This document shows, piece after piece, positions 52,527 to 61,955 of a stretch of DNA of 64,000 bases; position 1 is the stretch's first letter, and the number at the start of each line of letters is the position of its first letter. The stretch is from positions 124,001-188,000 of the forward strand of contig NZ_JAMPKY010000006.1 in the NCBI RefSeq assembly GCF_039962255.1. Direction: 5' to 3'. Position numbers and translations under genes: made by a program. The notes beneath the pieces were generated by a model. That model searched no databases, had not been told where the DNA came from, and saw only the letters and a list, made by a program, of their open reading frames with translations. This DNA is from Leptolyngbya subtilissima AS-A7. GTDB taxonomy: Bacteria; Cyanobacteriota; Cyanobacteriia; Phormidesmidales; Phormidesmidaceae.

Positions 52527-54350
52527 ATGGCTCAAACTGATTTGTCTGCACCCGAGTCTACTGTACCCATGCTTCTGCCCCGTACCAGCGAGTCAGAGAC
52601 GCTTCAGCGCATCCGCCACACCTTTTCCCATGTTATGGCCATGGCAGTACAGACGTTGTTTCCCAAGACGCAGGTGACCATTGGCCCCTCGATCGACTAC
52701 GGCTTCTACTATGACTTTGACAGCCCTGAGCCCTTCACTGACCAAGACCTGAAGGCGATCAAGAAAGAGATGATCAAGATCATCAACAAAGGACTGCCAG
52801 TAACTCAGGAAACCGTCAGCCGCGAAGAAGCTCAGCGCCGCATTGAGGCTATAGGCGAACCCTACAAGCTCGAAATTCTACAAGATCTAAAAGATCCGAT
52901 TACGCTTTACCATCTGGGTGACCAGTGGTGGGATCTCTGCGCGGGGCCCCACGTGGCTAACACTACCGACTTGAACCCCAAGGCTTTTGAGTTAGAAAGT
53001 GTGGCGGGAGCCTACTGGCGCGGCGATGAAAACCGAGCCCAGCTTCAGCGTATCTACGGCACCGCTTGGGAAACCCCTGAGCAGCTGCAAGAGTACAAGC
53101 GCCGCCGGGAAGAGGCTAAGCGCCGCGACCATCGCAAATTGGGCAAAGAGCTGGGGCTGTTTATTTTTGCTGACGATGTTGGGCCAGGCCTGCCCCTGTG
53201 GACACCCAAGGGCACAGTGCTGCGCTCTACGCTAGAAACCTTCCTTAAAGAAGAGCAAACCAAGCGGGGATATTTGGGCGTAGTTACCCCCCACATTGCC
53301 CGGGTAGACCTATTCAAAACCTCGGGGCACTGGCAGAACTACCGGGAAGACATGTTCCCGCTGATGGCGGACGATGATGCGGCTCGCCTAGCGGAGGAGG
53401 GCTTCGTGATGAAGCCTATGAACTGCCCCTTCCATATTCAGATTTATAAGAGTGAATTGCGATCGTACCGAGAGCTGCCCCTGCGTCTAGCGGAGTTTGG
53501 CACAGTGTATCGCTATGAGCAATCGGGAGAATTGGGCGGGCTCACTCGGGTGCGGGGCTTTACGGTAGACGACTCTCACCTGTTTGTGCGCCCCGAGCAG
53601 CTCGACGACGAGTTTCTCAAGGTGGTAGATCTAATTCTCTCAGTGTTTCGCAGCCTGAAGCTGAAAAACTTCAAAGCGCGACTCAGCTTCCGTGACCCTG
53701 AGTCAACCAAATACATCGGGGGTGACGAGGTGTGGGAAACCTCTCAAAATGCCATTCGCCGGGCTGTTCAGACGCTTGGTATGGACTATTTTGAGGCGCC
53801 GGGAGAGGCAGCTTTCTACGGCCCTAAGCTCGATTTCATCTTTCGAGATGCCTTAGAGCGGGAGTGGCAATTGGGCACAGTGCAGGTTGACTACAACCTA
53901 CCCGAGCGCTTTGATCTGGAGTATGTAGCCGAAGACGGCTCACGCCAGCGCCCGGTGATGATTCACCGCGCTCCCTTTGGTTCGCTAGAACGCCTGATCG
54001 GCATTTTGATTGAGGAATATGCGGGCGACTTCCCGCTGTGGTTGGCTCCGGTGCAGATGCGCCTGCTGCCCGTCACCGAGGAACAGCTGGGTTTTGCTCA
54101 ATCCGTTGCAGATCAGCTCTTAGCTAGGGGTGTTCGGGTGGAGGTTGATGCCAGCGGCGATCGCCTCGGCAAGATGGTGCGCAATGCCGAAAAGGCCAAG
54201 ATCCCGATCATGGCCGTAGTCGGTGCCAAAGAGCTAGAAGCCAATGCCCTCAACATTCGCACCCGTGCCCAGGGAGAGCTAGGCGCGCTGCCCGTGGCTG
54301 AGGTGATCGATCGGGTGGCGGGGGCGATCGGCGCCCGCGAAGACTTCTAG
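52527..54350 (+). CDS. thrS: Threonine-tRNA ligase
   Basis: A 607-aa class II threonyl-tRNA synthetase. The N-terminal TGS domain is absent, as is common in cyanobacteria; it begins at the editing (SAD) domain: HTFSHVMAMAVQTLFP and a later CAGPHV block. The catalytic core has TPKGTVLRSTLETFLKEEQ (motif 1), MNCPFHIQIYKSELRSYREL (motif 2 zinc Cys), GELGGLTRVRGFTVDDSHLF, LGTVQVDYNLPERF and HRAPFGSLERLIGILIEEYA (motif 3). The C-terminal anticodon domain is complete. Confidence 0.97.
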   Translation: MAQTDLSAPESTVPMLLPRTSESETLQRIRHTFSHVMAMAVQTLFPKTQVTIGPSIDYGFYYDFDSPEPFTDQDLKAIKKEMIKIINKGLPVTQETVSREEAQRRIEAIGEPYKLEILQDLKDPITLYHLGDQWWDLCAGPHVANTTDLNPKAFELESVAGAYWRGDENRAQLQRIYGTAWETPEQLQEYKRRREEAKRRDHRKLGKELGLFIFADDVGPGLPLWTPKGTVLRSTLETFLKEEQTKRGYLGVVTPHIARVDLFKTSGHWQNYREDMFPLMADDDAARLAEEGFVMKPMNCPFHIQIYKSELRSYRELPLRLAEFGTVYRYEQSGELGGLTRVRGFTVDDSHLFVRPEQLDDEFLKVVDLILSVFRSLKLKNFKARLSFRDPESTKYIGGDEVWETSQNAIRRAVQTLGMDYFEAPGEAAFYGPKLDFIFRDALEREWQLGTVQVDYNLPERFDLEYVAEDGSRQRPVMIHRAPFGSLERLIGILIEEYAGDFPLWLAPVQMRLLPVTEEQLGFAQSVADQLLARGVRVEVDASGDRLGKMVRNAEKAKIPIMAVVGAKELEANALNIRTRAQGELGALPVAEVIDRVAGAIGAREDF

Positions 54351-54352
54351 CC

Positions 54353-54793
54353 CTAGGGTGCTTCAGGCAGGTCAGACTCCAGCTCGCGCAAGTCGCTGAG
54401 CGATTGCTCCATGGCGTCAATCAGCGATCGTACCTCTTGGTCTCGGGTCTGCTGCTGTTGCTGCGCTAGATCGCTCAGCACACTTAGGCAGGAGTCCATA
54501 CCGGCAGCGAACTCGTAGCGGGTGACGGTATCTTCACCCCGAAAGGTGCCGTCGGGGTAGCCGCTGACGCAGCCATAGGTCCCAGCCAGATTCAGCAGAG
54601 CCTCATAGGCCCAGTGGTCGGGCGACACATCGGTAAAGGGTAGAACGAGCTGCTGTTCAGTGCCCTGGGCAACAGGCTCAACAACTGTATCCACAGAAGC
54701 GGATTCTGCCTGGGCCGGAGCGATCGCCACCAAAATCCCAAGACCAATCCCTAGAGCCAGTACACCACTTCGAATGACTGAGTTTGCGTTCAT
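54353..54793 (-). CDS. Stand-alone SLH-domain exported protein
   Basis: A 146-aa protein with a signal peptide (ATG 54793; SGVLALGIGLGILVAIAPAQ then A). One S-layer homology domain follows (FTDVSPDHWAYEALLNLAGT, CVSGYPDGTFRGEDTVTRYE, then FAAGMDSCLSVLSDL, about 52-110), then a short helical tail (QQQQQTRDQEVRSLIDAMEQ). The SLH part is very like the N-terminus of cyanobacterial iron-uptake porins, but the coiled-coil and beta-barrel parts are absent. The stop is only 2 bases from the convergent thrS stop. It is either a true small peptidoglycan-binding protein or a porin remnant. Confidence 0.8.
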   Translation of the reverse strand: MNANSVIRSGVLALGIGLGILVAIAPAQAESASVDTVVEPVAQGTEQQLVLPFTDVSPDHWAYEALLNLAGTYGCVSGYPDGTFRGEDTVTRYEFAAGMDSCLSVLSDLAQQQQQTRDQEVRSLIDAMEQSLSDLRELESDLPEAP

Positions 54794-54921
54794 AACAAAA
54801 ATCTTGGATTTCCCATATTCAGGACCTATTCGCCCCCCGGCCTTACTTTCAGTCTGACAGAGGCTTCCCAAAAAGTGATAGTATCCTTGGCCTAAATGTT
54901 CCACGCCCGCCGGAGGCTTTT

Positions 54922-55848
54922 GTGGTGTCAACGCCCATCTCTGTTACTGTGCCCGCCACCACTGCCAACATTGGCCCTGGCTTCGACTGTTTGGGAGCCG
55001 CGCTGACGCTCTATAACCGCTTTCGCTTTACGGCCCTCGACCAGGCAGCAGGAACGGTGGTGATCGCAGTGAGCGGACTAGAGGCCGACCGGGTGGCGAC
55101 GGATGAGTCTAACTTGGTTTACAAAGCCTTTGCCCACTTTTATCAGCAGCAGGGGTTGGCAGTGCCAGCGGTGGAAATTGAGATCGAGCTAGCCGTTCCT
55201 CTAGCACGCGGGCTGGGCAGCTCGTCCACCGCCATTGTGGCCGGGCTGCTGGGGGCGAATGCGCTGTGCGAACAGCCCCTCGATCAGTCGACCGTAGTAG
55301 AGATGGCGATCGCCCTAGAGGGCCATCCCGACAATGTCGTACCTGCCCTAGTGGGAGGCTGCCAGTTAGCGGTCAGCAACGCTGACGGTACCGCTACCCT
55401 ATGCCCTATTCCTTGGCACTCTGACGTGGTGCCAGTGGTGATCGTGCCCGATTTTGAGCTCTCAACCGCTGCCGCCCGCCAGGTCTTGCCGGCCAGCTAC
55501 AGCCGGGCCGACGCTATTTTCAATACTGCTCACCTCGGATTACTGCTGCGGGGGTTAGAGAGCGGTCGGGGCGACTGGCTGCGGGTGGCCTTGGGCGATC
55601 GCATTCACCAGCCCTATCGACAGTCTCTGATTCCCGGCTATGAGGCTGTCTCAACCGCCGCTGCCGAGGCCGGAGCCTACGGCCTTGTCATTAGTGGTGC
55701 TGGCCCCACGCTGCTAGCCCTCACACCTGTCGACCAAAGCGCTGCGGTGGGCGACGCTATGACTGCAGCATGGGCCAATGCTGGGCAGTCAACCACAACC
55801 CATGTGCTTAGCCTAGAAATTACTGGAGCCCAGGTAAGCCCTATCTAG
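54922..55848 (+). CDS. thrB: Homoserine kinase ThrB
   Basis: A 308-aa GHMP-family kinase that phosphorylates homoserine on the path to threonine. VTVPATTANIGPGFDCLGAA (substrate-binding start), PLARGLGSSSTAIVAGLLGA (ATP loop) and the C-terminal SGAGPTLLAL are all present. The start is GTG: GGAGG at 54912-54916 suits either GTG 54922 or the adjacent GTG 54925. It is divergent from the SLH gene. Confidence 0.96.
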   Translation: MVSTPISVTVPATTANIGPGFDCLGAALTLYNRFRFTALDQAAGTVVIAVSGLEADRVATDESNLVYKAFAHFYQQQGLAVPAVEIEIELAVPLARGLGSSSTAIVAGLLGANALCEQPLDQSTVVEMAIALEGHPDNVVPALVGGCQLAVSNADGTATLCPIPWHSDVVPVVIVPDFELSTAAARQVLPASYSRADAIFNTAHLGLLLRGLESGRGDWLRVALGDRIHQPYRQSLIPGYEAVSTAAAEAGAYGLVISGAGPTLLALTPVDQSAAVGDAMTAAWANAGQSTTTHVLSLEITGAQVSPI

Positions 55849-56426
55849 CTACATTGGACTGCCAGCTCCCCAACACATTGCAAAGTGCTGAGTCGCGTCC
55901 CGACCGACGGCTCAATAAATCAAGACTTCTTGATGCCACAAGAATCCCGGCCATCAGGAAACACCAATCCATCTGCGATTTAGATAAGCGCGGGCAAATG
56001 TAACGTTTTAGGTATTGACGTATCTAAATGTGAGTGCTCGCTCTAATTAATTCAAGTGCGAAAAGCGCCTGAGATGCTTGCGTAGCCTTCATAGCTGGCC
56101 CTCAGACATCAATATTTTGCGATTTTGGGCGGAAATTACTTATCAAATGTTTATTAAGTTTCCTATACTAGGGACGGGCGCAAAGATAGGTATATCTCTC
56201 TATCGATCTTGCAGTCCGGTTTGTTACTTCGTCGTGCCTTTTAGGCTACGGCTCGCTCGCTGAAGTCCTCCGACCTCCTGCCTAGGGTAGGCCGCCGCGA
56301 ACAGCATTTGTAGCTCGTCTTATCTAGATGACTACGCCCAAGGGGGTGTGTCCGCCTCGAATCAGACACTAAAACCGGAATCTGAATGCGCTGGCTGTTT
56401 CTGTAGTACTACTCACGCGAATTGTC
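55849..56426. other. Long region upstream of ndhD
   Basis: A gap of 578 bases. A plausible promoter is TTATCA (56140-56145), an 18-base spacer, then TATACT (56164-56169), about 260 bases ahead of ndhD, leaving a long leader. No ORF or riboswitch class could be identified. Confidence 0.4.
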
Positions 56427-58037
56427 ATGCTAACCGAGCAATTTCCGTGGCTAACGACCCTAGTTTTATTGCCTTTACTGGCGATTTTGCCGATACCGGT
56501 CCTGCCCAATCGCAATGGGCAAACTCTCCGCTGGTACGCCCTGGGCATTGGCTTCATCGAGTTTTCGCTAATTCTCTACACGTTTATTAACTTCTACAAT
56601 CTCAACCAGCCCGGTCTACAGCTGGTAGAAAGCTATGACTGGGTACCTCAGGTGGGCATCACCTGGTCACTTGGAGCCGATGGCCTAGCAATGCCGCTGG
56701 TGGTGCTGAGTGGTCTGGTGACGACCCTGGCTATTTTGGCTTCGTGGAATATTACCCACCGTCCTCGCCTCTACTTCAGCCTGCTGCTGGTGATGTATAG
56801 CGCCCAGGTTGGGGTCTTTTTGGCCCAGGACTTGGTGATGTTCTTCTTAATGTGGGAATTAGAGCTGGTGCCGGTTTACCTGCTAATTTCCATCTGGGGC
56901 GGTAAAAAGCGCCTCTACGCCGCCACTAAATTTATTCTCTACACTGCCATCGGTTCTGTCTTCATTCTGGTAGCAGCCCTAGCCATGGCGTTCTACGGCG
57001 ATACCGTTACCTTTAACCTGACGGAACTGGCCCAGAAAGACTACAGCCTCACATTCCAACTCCTAGTCTACGCAGCTTTCTTAGTAGCCTTTGCAGTTAA
57101 GTTACCGATTTTTCCGCTGCACACCTGGCTACCCGACGCCCACAGCGAAGCCCCCGCCGCCGTGTCAATGATCTTGGCCGGGGTCCTGCTCAAGATGGCG
57201 GGCTATGGCCTGATTCGCATGAACATTGAGATGCTGCCCGATGCCCATCTCTATTTCGCGCCTTTCCTGGCGATTCTCGGCGTGGTCAACGTCATCTATG
57301 CGTCGATGACCGCCTTTGGCCAAGACAACCTCAAGCGCCGCATGGCCTACTCATCAGTGGCCCACATGGGCTTTGTGCTGATTGGCTGCTCGGCCTTCAC
57401 CACCCTGGGTATGAGCGGCGCTATGCTGCAAATGATTTCCCACGGGCTGATCGCGGCGGTGATGTTCTTTTTGTCTGGGGTGACCTACGAGCGCACCCAC
57501 ACCCTCGATATGGATGAGATGGGTGGCATCGCTCGCAAGATGCCCACCAGCTTCGCCTTCTTTACCGCTGCTTCTATGGCATCGCTGGCCCTGCCCGGCA
57601 TGAGCGGGTTTGTCAGCGAGATCGCGGTGTTCCTCGGTATGGCCACTAGCGATGTCTACAGCACGACCTTCAAGACCGTAATTATTATTGGTGCTGCTGT
57701 TGGGGTGGTGCTGTCGCCCATTTATCTACTCTCTATGCTGCGCCGCATTTTCTACGGTGACGCGGGTAAGGTAGTGGCTAAGGTACCCAACATCATTGAT
57801 ATTCGCCCCCGGGAGGCCTTTGTAGCGGCCTGTCTGCTGGTACCGATCATTGGGATTGGCCTCTATCCAAAGCTGGCCACTCAGGTTTACGACGCCAAAA
57901 CTGTTGAGGTGGCTAGTCGCGTACAGCATACCCTGCTAGCATCTGCTCCAACTTCGCCGCTCTACGCCCATGTGCTGGTGGCTCCTCAGGTGACAGTGGC
58001 TGAATTGCCCACTGTTCTGTCCTCTCAAATCGACTAG
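56427..58037 (+). CDS. ndhD: NAD(P)H-quinone oxidoreductase subunit 4 (NdhD)
   Basis: A 536-aa proton-pumping antiporter-like subunit of cyanobacterial NDH-1. About 14 membrane helices are present. Signature blocks include [40 protein letters not shown] (conserved Glu in helix 5), [20 protein letters not shown] (Lys and His of the proton path), [18 protein letters not shown] and [16 protein letters not shown]. The gene stands alone, not with ndhF/cup genes, which favours the D1/D2 (NDH-1L) type over D3/D4 of CO2-uptake complexes. It is followed by a strong terminator. Confidence 0.93.
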   Translation: MLTEQFPWLTTLVLLPLLAILPIPVLPNRNGQTLRWYALGIGFIEFSLILYTFINFYNLNQPGLQLVESYDWVPQVGITWSLGADGLAMPLVVLSGLVTTLAILASWNITHRPRLYFSLLLVMYSAQVGVFLAQDLVMFFLMWELELVPVYLLISIWGGKKRLYAATKFILYTAIGSVFILVAALAMAFYGDTVTFNLTELAQKDYSLTFQLLVYAAFLVAFAVKLPIFPLHTWLPDAHSEAPAAVSMILAGVLLKMAGYGLIRMNIEMLPDAHLYFAPFLAILGVVNVIYASMTAFGQDNLKRRMAYSSVAHMGFVLIGCSAFTTLGMSGAMLQMISHGLIAAVMFFLSGVTYERTHTLDMDEMGGIARKMPTSFAFFTAASMASLALPGMSGFVSEIAVFLGMATSDVYSTTFKTVIIIGAAVGVVLSPIYLLSMLRRIFYGDAGKVVAKVPNIIDIRPREAFVAACLLVPIIGIGLYPKLATQVYDAKTVEVASRVQHTLLASAPTSPLYAHVLVAPQVTVAELPTVLSSQID

Positions 58038-58066
58038 CCCCAGACGGGTTATTGAGTCAATTAGTC

Positions 58067-58107
58067 GCTGCACTCTGGTCTTATGACTGGGGTGCAGCAT
58101 TTTTTTG
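58067..58107 (+). terminator. Rho-independent terminator of ndhD
   Basis: GCTGCAC (58067-58073) pairs with GTGCAGC (58092-58098), extended inward by GTC/GAC, with a TTAT loop. A run of T bases follows (58100-58106). Confidence 0.9.
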
Positions 58108-58294
58108 TGGCAATGCGGTTGTAAAGGTAGACCCATAGACAATTTAGGCTCTGTCTCTGGGCACTCTGAGACACAAGGGCAAACCATCACAATAACGATA
58201 GGGCGATCGGGCCGGTCTGTGACCAGAGCACCTCTCCTAGCCAACGTCAGTGACCCAACAAACCAACTTTGGTGCAGTTCTTCCTAAATAAGTT

Positions 58295-58447
58295 ATGGCT
58301 CAACAACACCCCTGTCCTCACTGCAACAATCGACATCTGCTGCGCATTGGGGTGCGCGGTATTCGCCAGTGCTCTAGCTGTAAAGCTTACGTTGATGTGC
58401 GATCGCGCCACTGGTTGAAGCGCCTAATTCGCGATCGCGCTGCCTAG
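58295..58447 (+). CDS. Small zinc-ribbon protein (50 aa)
   Basis: Short gene from ATG 58295 to TAG 58447. The product starts MAQQHPCPHCNN and has two CxxC pairs (CPHC, then CSSC 18 residues on), then a basic tail (RHWLKRLIRDRAA). It fits a minimal zinc ribbon like the N-terminus of some transposase-associated or RNA-binding proteins. No strong ribosome-binding site is visible (AAATAAGTT). Identity beyond a zinc ribbon is unknown. Confidence 0.6.
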   Translation: MAQQHPCPHCNNRHLLRIGVRGIRQCSSCKAYVDVRSRHWLKRLIRDRAA

Positions 58448-58495
58448 GAACTCAGATCTGGGTAACAATAGAGGTGCCCTAATTTGCGAGGCACC

Positions 58496-59092
58496 ATGGC
58501 CGGCAAGTTTTTCCACAAACCAGGCGCGGAGCTAGCCGATCGCGTTCCCCCCGGTCAGCATTTGGCTAAGGGTTTTCCGGTGCTCACCTACGGCGAGACG
58601 CCCCACATTGCTCAAGCCGACTGGACCTTGAGCATTACAGGCCTGGCCCAGGCTAAAACCTTTACCTGGGACGAGATGATGGCACTGCCCCAGGCGGAGT
58701 TCACCGCTGACTTTCACTGTGTGACGACCTGGTCAAAGCTGGATGTAACCTGGCGGGGCGTGCGCGTCACTGACTTGATGGAGCAGTTGGCGGTCGAGCC
58801 CGAGGCAACCCACGTCATGCTGCACTGCTACGGCGGCTATACCACCAACCTAACCCTGGCCGACTTTGTTCTACCCGAAAACTTTTTTGCCCACACCCTA
58901 GAAGGTGAGCCTTTGCCTGCCGAACATGGCGGTCCCATGCGCCTAGTGGTGCCCCACCTCTATGCCTGGAAAAGCGCCAAATGGATCAACGGCGTAGAGT
59001 TTCTTGCGGTCCCGGCCCTTGGTTTTTGGGAGCGTAACGGCTACCATGAGCGGGGCGAACCTTGGGCGGAAGAGCGCTACAGCGATCGCTAG
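58496..59092 (+). CDS. Sulfite-oxidase-like molybdopterin oxidoreductase
   Basis: A 198-aa protein of the oxidoreductase molybdopterin-binding fold without the C-terminal dimerisation domain. Blocks: WTLSITGLAQAKTFTWDEMM, DFHCVTTWSKLDVTWRGVRV (Mo-ligand cysteine in FHCVTTWS), LHCYGGYTTNLTL, and GGPMRLVVPHLYAWKSAKWI. These correspond to YedY/MsrP-like catalytic subunits. No signal peptide is seen, so a cytoplasmic location is likely. ATG at 58496. Confidence 0.9.
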   Translation: MAGKFFHKPGAELADRVPPGQHLAKGFPVLTYGETPHIAQADWTLSITGLAQAKTFTWDEMMALPQAEFTADFHCVTTWSKLDVTWRGVRVTDLMEQLAVEPEATHVMLHCYGGYTTNLTLADFVLPENFFAHTLEGEPLPAEHGGPMRLVVPHLYAWKSAKWINGVEFLAVPALGFWERNGYHERGEPWAEERYSDR

Positions 59093-59094
59093 CC

Positions 59095-59397
59095 CTACCG
59101 ATTACCGTAGCGACCCCAGCTTAAAAACGCTGTGACTATATAGAGCACAATGGTCGAACCGATGATAGACGGCACCAGCGGTACGCCCTGAAAGTTCCAG
59201 GTCAGCCAGGGCAGGCTAAAGCTGTATCGCTGAAGCAGATAGTCGGCAACCCACTGCCCCACAAACACGCCGATCAGGCCAATTAGCACTAGGCCTAATA
59301 GTTTGCCGGGTACTTGTCTAGGCACCAGGATGTTGGCGGCAAAAGCGCAAGCCATGGCAATGAGAACTTGAACGAGCAGGCTAATCAGATCATCCAT
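59095..59397 (-). CDS. Small GlsB/YeaQ/YmgE-like membrane protein
   Basis: A 100-aa protein from ATG 59397 with AGGAGC upstream. Three hydrophobic helices: VQVLIAMACAFAANILV, PGKLLGLVLIGLIGVFVGQW and the C-terminal VPLVPSIIGSTIVLYIVTAF. The glycine-rich middle helix and the conserved terminal glycine pattern resemble the GlsB/YeaQ/YmgE stress-membrane family. It is convergent with the molybdopterin oxidoreductase gene, with 2 bases between stops. Confidence 0.7.
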   Translation of the reverse strand: MDDLISLLVQVLIAMACAFAANILVPRQVPGKLLGLVLIGLIGVFVGQWVADYLLQRYSFSLPWLTWNFQGVPLVPSIIGSTIVLYIVTAFLSWGRYGNR

Positions 59398-59503
59398 CGG
59401 GGTCTTGCTCCTAAAGCTAGGTATCTCGCTCGCGTGTAGAGTTACTGTACCCATTTCGCAGTCGCTGAAATCCTTGAGGCGTAAGCTTCAGAGCACCTTG
59501 TGG

Positions 59504-60967
59504 TTAAATCCACCCCTGAATCGCGGCTTGGTAGACGGCCTGGTAGCGGTTTTTAGCCTGTAGCTTGGTGAGGCTATTGTTGATGTGGAATTTTACCGTA
59601 CTCTCGCTGATGTAGAGGCGGGCGGCAATGTCGCGATCGCGCAGCCCCTGTGCCAGCAGCGCCATAATCTCTCGCTCTCGCTCAGACGGGCGCGGGTAGC
59701 TAGGGTCGCTGGAGGTTGCTTCCACTAGTTGCCCCTGGCTAACTCGCTGGACAACCTGTCGCAGTTGCTCAACATCTATTGTCCAATCGATCACGGCCTG
59801 AGCCGACGGTGGTGGCAACGCCTTAACTCGCACCCAAATAGTGCAGGTTGCCCCCTGAGCAGTAGGTTCGCTGTCGGTAATCACGACGGCCTCTGGATCA
59901 AAGGGGTCGCACACCGTCAGCCGAGCCTTGTAGGCCATGCAGGTAAGGGCTACCTGTACCAGGGCCGTGGAGCACTGAATACTGACCTTCGCCCCTAGCC
60001 GCCCGCTGGCGTAGGGAGTTTGCAGCGTAATTTGCACCATCTGCTGCTGGGGGCCAGGCTGGGTTTGTAGGCTGCCCCCCAGGCAGGTAGCCATAAACCG
60101 CAGTTGGTGACAGCGCGATCGCCACTGAGCCACCGCATCGGCAGCAGCTTGGGCTCCATCGGCAATCGGTATCGCTACGATCGCTTCTAGCGCTACGTCG
60201 GTCGCACCGTAGACCAGCCGAGCATAATCACAGTTAAATTCGTCTAGTAGCTCAGCTAGCTGTACAAATAGGTGGCCCGTAGAAGCTGGCAGTGCCATTT
60301 CGGTACCCACCAGCGCCATTGTGGTGGTCTTCAAAATTGTTGCCAGCTGGTCAGATAAAGCCGAGCGCTGGGCCAAGACAGCCGCTGAGCCCATTCGTTT
60401 GGTCTCAACGCTCAGCGCTGCGTCGAGGGCAATGGTGGCGGTCATGCAGAGCACCTGCAAGACCTCTAAAAACTCTGCGGCCATGGGGCTACGGCTAAAG
60501 GTGGCCAGCACCCCAATGACGCGATCGCCGGTCATCAGCGGATAGCCTGCAAACCCCTGAATATTGTTGGCGATCGCCCAGTCTCGATCCTTAACCCAGG
60601 CTTCTTCGGCCAGGCGATTGCTGAGAAAGGGAACCCGGTTTTGGGCAATTTTGCCGACTTTGTAGGCCCCCATGGGCACCCGCGCAAAGGAGCCGTTGGT
60701 ATGGGTATATAGTCCCGAAGATGCCACCAGTCGGAGGGCGGTTTGCTCCGGTTCTACCACCCAGATCCGAGCAAAGGCACAGCCAAACTGATCGACCAAC
60801 CCATTGGTAATGAATCGGGCAATGGTTTTTACCTCAAGGCACCCCGACAACCGTTGGGCAATTTTATTGACCCGCTGCAAATCGAGCAGCAGCCGAGTTT
60901 GGTTGGGTAAATCAACGCTAGGGCTTTTCACACCTGCGGGAGCAGCACTCACGGGCCTTCCTGACAT
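59504..60967 (-). CDS. GAF-domain LuxR-type transcription regulator
   Basis: A 487-aa protein with an N-terminal GAF domain (about 27-195: KIAQRLSGCLEVKTIARFIT, CAFARIWVVEPEQTALRLVA, IQGFAGYPLMTGDRVIGVLA) and a central region of unclear fold. A C-terminal LuxR/NarL helix-turn-helix follows (PSEREREIMALLAQGLRDRD, then IAARLYISESTVKFHINNSL). It has no phosphoreceiver domain, so it probably senses a ligand or light/redox signal through the GAF domain. Two inverted repeats lie just upstream of its start. ATG at 60967 (ATG 60991 is an alternative). Confidence 0.87.
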   Translation of the reverse strand: MSGRPVSAAPAGVKSPSVDLPNQTRLLLDLQRVNKIAQRLSGCLEVKTIARFITNGLVDQFGCAFARIWVVEPEQTALRLVASSGLYTHTNGSFARVPMGAYKVGKIAQNRVPFLSNRLAEEAWVKDRDWAIANNIQGFAGYPLMTGDRVIGVLATFSRSPMAAEFLEVLQVLCMTATIALDAALSVETKRMGSAAVLAQRSALSDQLATILKTTTMALVGTEMALPASTGHLFVQLAELLDEFNCDYARLVYGATDVALEAIVAIPIADGAQAAADAVAQWRSRCHQLRFMATCLGGSLQTQPGPQQQMVQITLQTPYASGRLGAKVSIQCSTALVQVALTCMAYKARLTVCDPFDPEAVVITDSEPTAQGATCTIWVRVKALPPPSAQAVIDWTIDVEQLRQVVQRVSQGQLVEATSSDPSYPRPSEREREIMALLAQGLRDRDIAARLYISESTVKFHINNSLTKLQAKNRYQAVYQAAIQGWI

Positions 60968-60998
60968 TTTCTGTCTATAGGTTGAAGGCAACTCGGTT

Positions 60999-61041
60999 GA
61001 TACACTGTATCGGTTGACACGACTGAGAGATTTTGTGTCAA
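60999..61041. promoter_or_regulatory. Two inverted repeats in the GAF-LuxR promoter
   Basis: GATACA-C-TGTATC (60999-61011) is a perfect 6-bp palindrome, and TTGACAC (61014-61020) with GTGTCAA (61035-61041) is a second perfect pair. They lie 32-75 bases from the GAF-LuxR start in the divergent 325-bp gap (60968-61292), where nothing else was recognised. Possible operator for the regulator itself or for the gene on the other side. Confidence 0.45.
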
Positions 61042-61292
61042 ATTGCCCAGCTAAGTTTTTGAAAAGTTGGGTTTACCGCCATGGTTTCAACCTGAGGGCG
61101 ATTCCACCCAAACACTGATGGTTTGTCATGACTCAGTAAACTTTCTGACTTGATCTGAGCCCTATCTCCGTATTTTTTGCTAGAACGTGAGCGGAGTATG
61201 AACCGCGCTAAAGCCGCAAGTTTGCCCGCGAGTCACCCGGATTGTGCATCTGCCTCTCGTAGTTGTTTAAAGCCCCCGTTCTGGAGAAGCAG

Positions 61293-61955
61293 ATGAAGGA
61301 AAGACTCACAGGCATTGGCCTGATACTGGGTACTGCCCTGACGCTGGGTGTAGTTTGGGCTGACTCGGCTCATGCATTCTCGCTGAATAGCGAAGTTACT
61401 GTCGAGAACTTTCTCGTATTCCCTGGGACATCAACAAAGATTCCCTACGGAGGAAGTGTGCCTATTGAGCAGGGGCCTATCGATGTAGTAGTTAGCTCAG
61501 ATACCACTAACCCTGAATTAAGCCGATTTGGTGGCATTTGGGATATTAATTTAGGTAACAACTCGATCTCGTTTACCCTAAATTCTCTATTTAGCAATGT
61601 CACTTCTGGGGATGACATCTATAGATTCAAGGCACCCAGCTTTGGTTTGCCAGGCCAGAACAGAGTGACTGGCTTTACGGTTACGCCTCTCGCAGGCAGC
61701 TTGGCTTTTGGTAACAAACCGGTGATTACACGAGTGGCAGGCAACTGGATCGATGTGGTTTTTCCAGTGGGCTTTGCCCCAGGAAATCAGCCCAACCTCA
61801 CCCTAATTCCTGGACAGCTTGGCTTTAAAGTCAATTTGGAGGTAGAACCAACCCCTGTACCGACCCCGGCGCTGCTGCCTGGACTAGTGGGCATGGGTTT
61901 GGCAGCTCTGCGCCAGCGCCGTGAGGACGGTCGAGCAGATAAAACCCAGCCCTAA
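61293..61955 (+). CDS. PTPA-CTERM exported protein
   Basis: A 220-aa exported protein with a signal peptide (MKERLTGIGLILGTALTLGV, cleavage near AHAF). The central beta-rich domain is of unknown type (repeated SxDTTNPELSRFGGIWDINL, NNSISFTLNSLFSN). The C-terminal sorting signal is PTPVPTPALLPGLVGMGLAA, then LRQRR, matching the PTPA-CTERM class of anchors processed by exosortase-type systems. ATG 61293 with GGAGAAG upstream. It overlaps the convergent GTPase gene by 4 bases. Confidence 0.8.
   Translation: MKERLTGIGLILGTALTLGVVWADSAHAFSLNSEVTVENFLVFPGTSTKIPYGGSVPIEQGPIDVVVSSDTTNPELSRFGGIWDINLGNNSISFTLNSLFSNVTSGDDIYRFKAPSFGLPGQNRVTGFTVTPLAGSLAFGNKPVITRVAGNWIDVVFPVGFAPGNQPNLTLIPGQLGFKVNLEVEPTPVPTPALLPGLVGMGLAALRQRREDGRADKTQP

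Noticed and set aside
56060..56110. CTGAGATGC as a TPP riboswitch fragment
   Set aside because: Only one short box matches; the other conserved thiamine-box elements are absent, and the downstream gene is ndhD.
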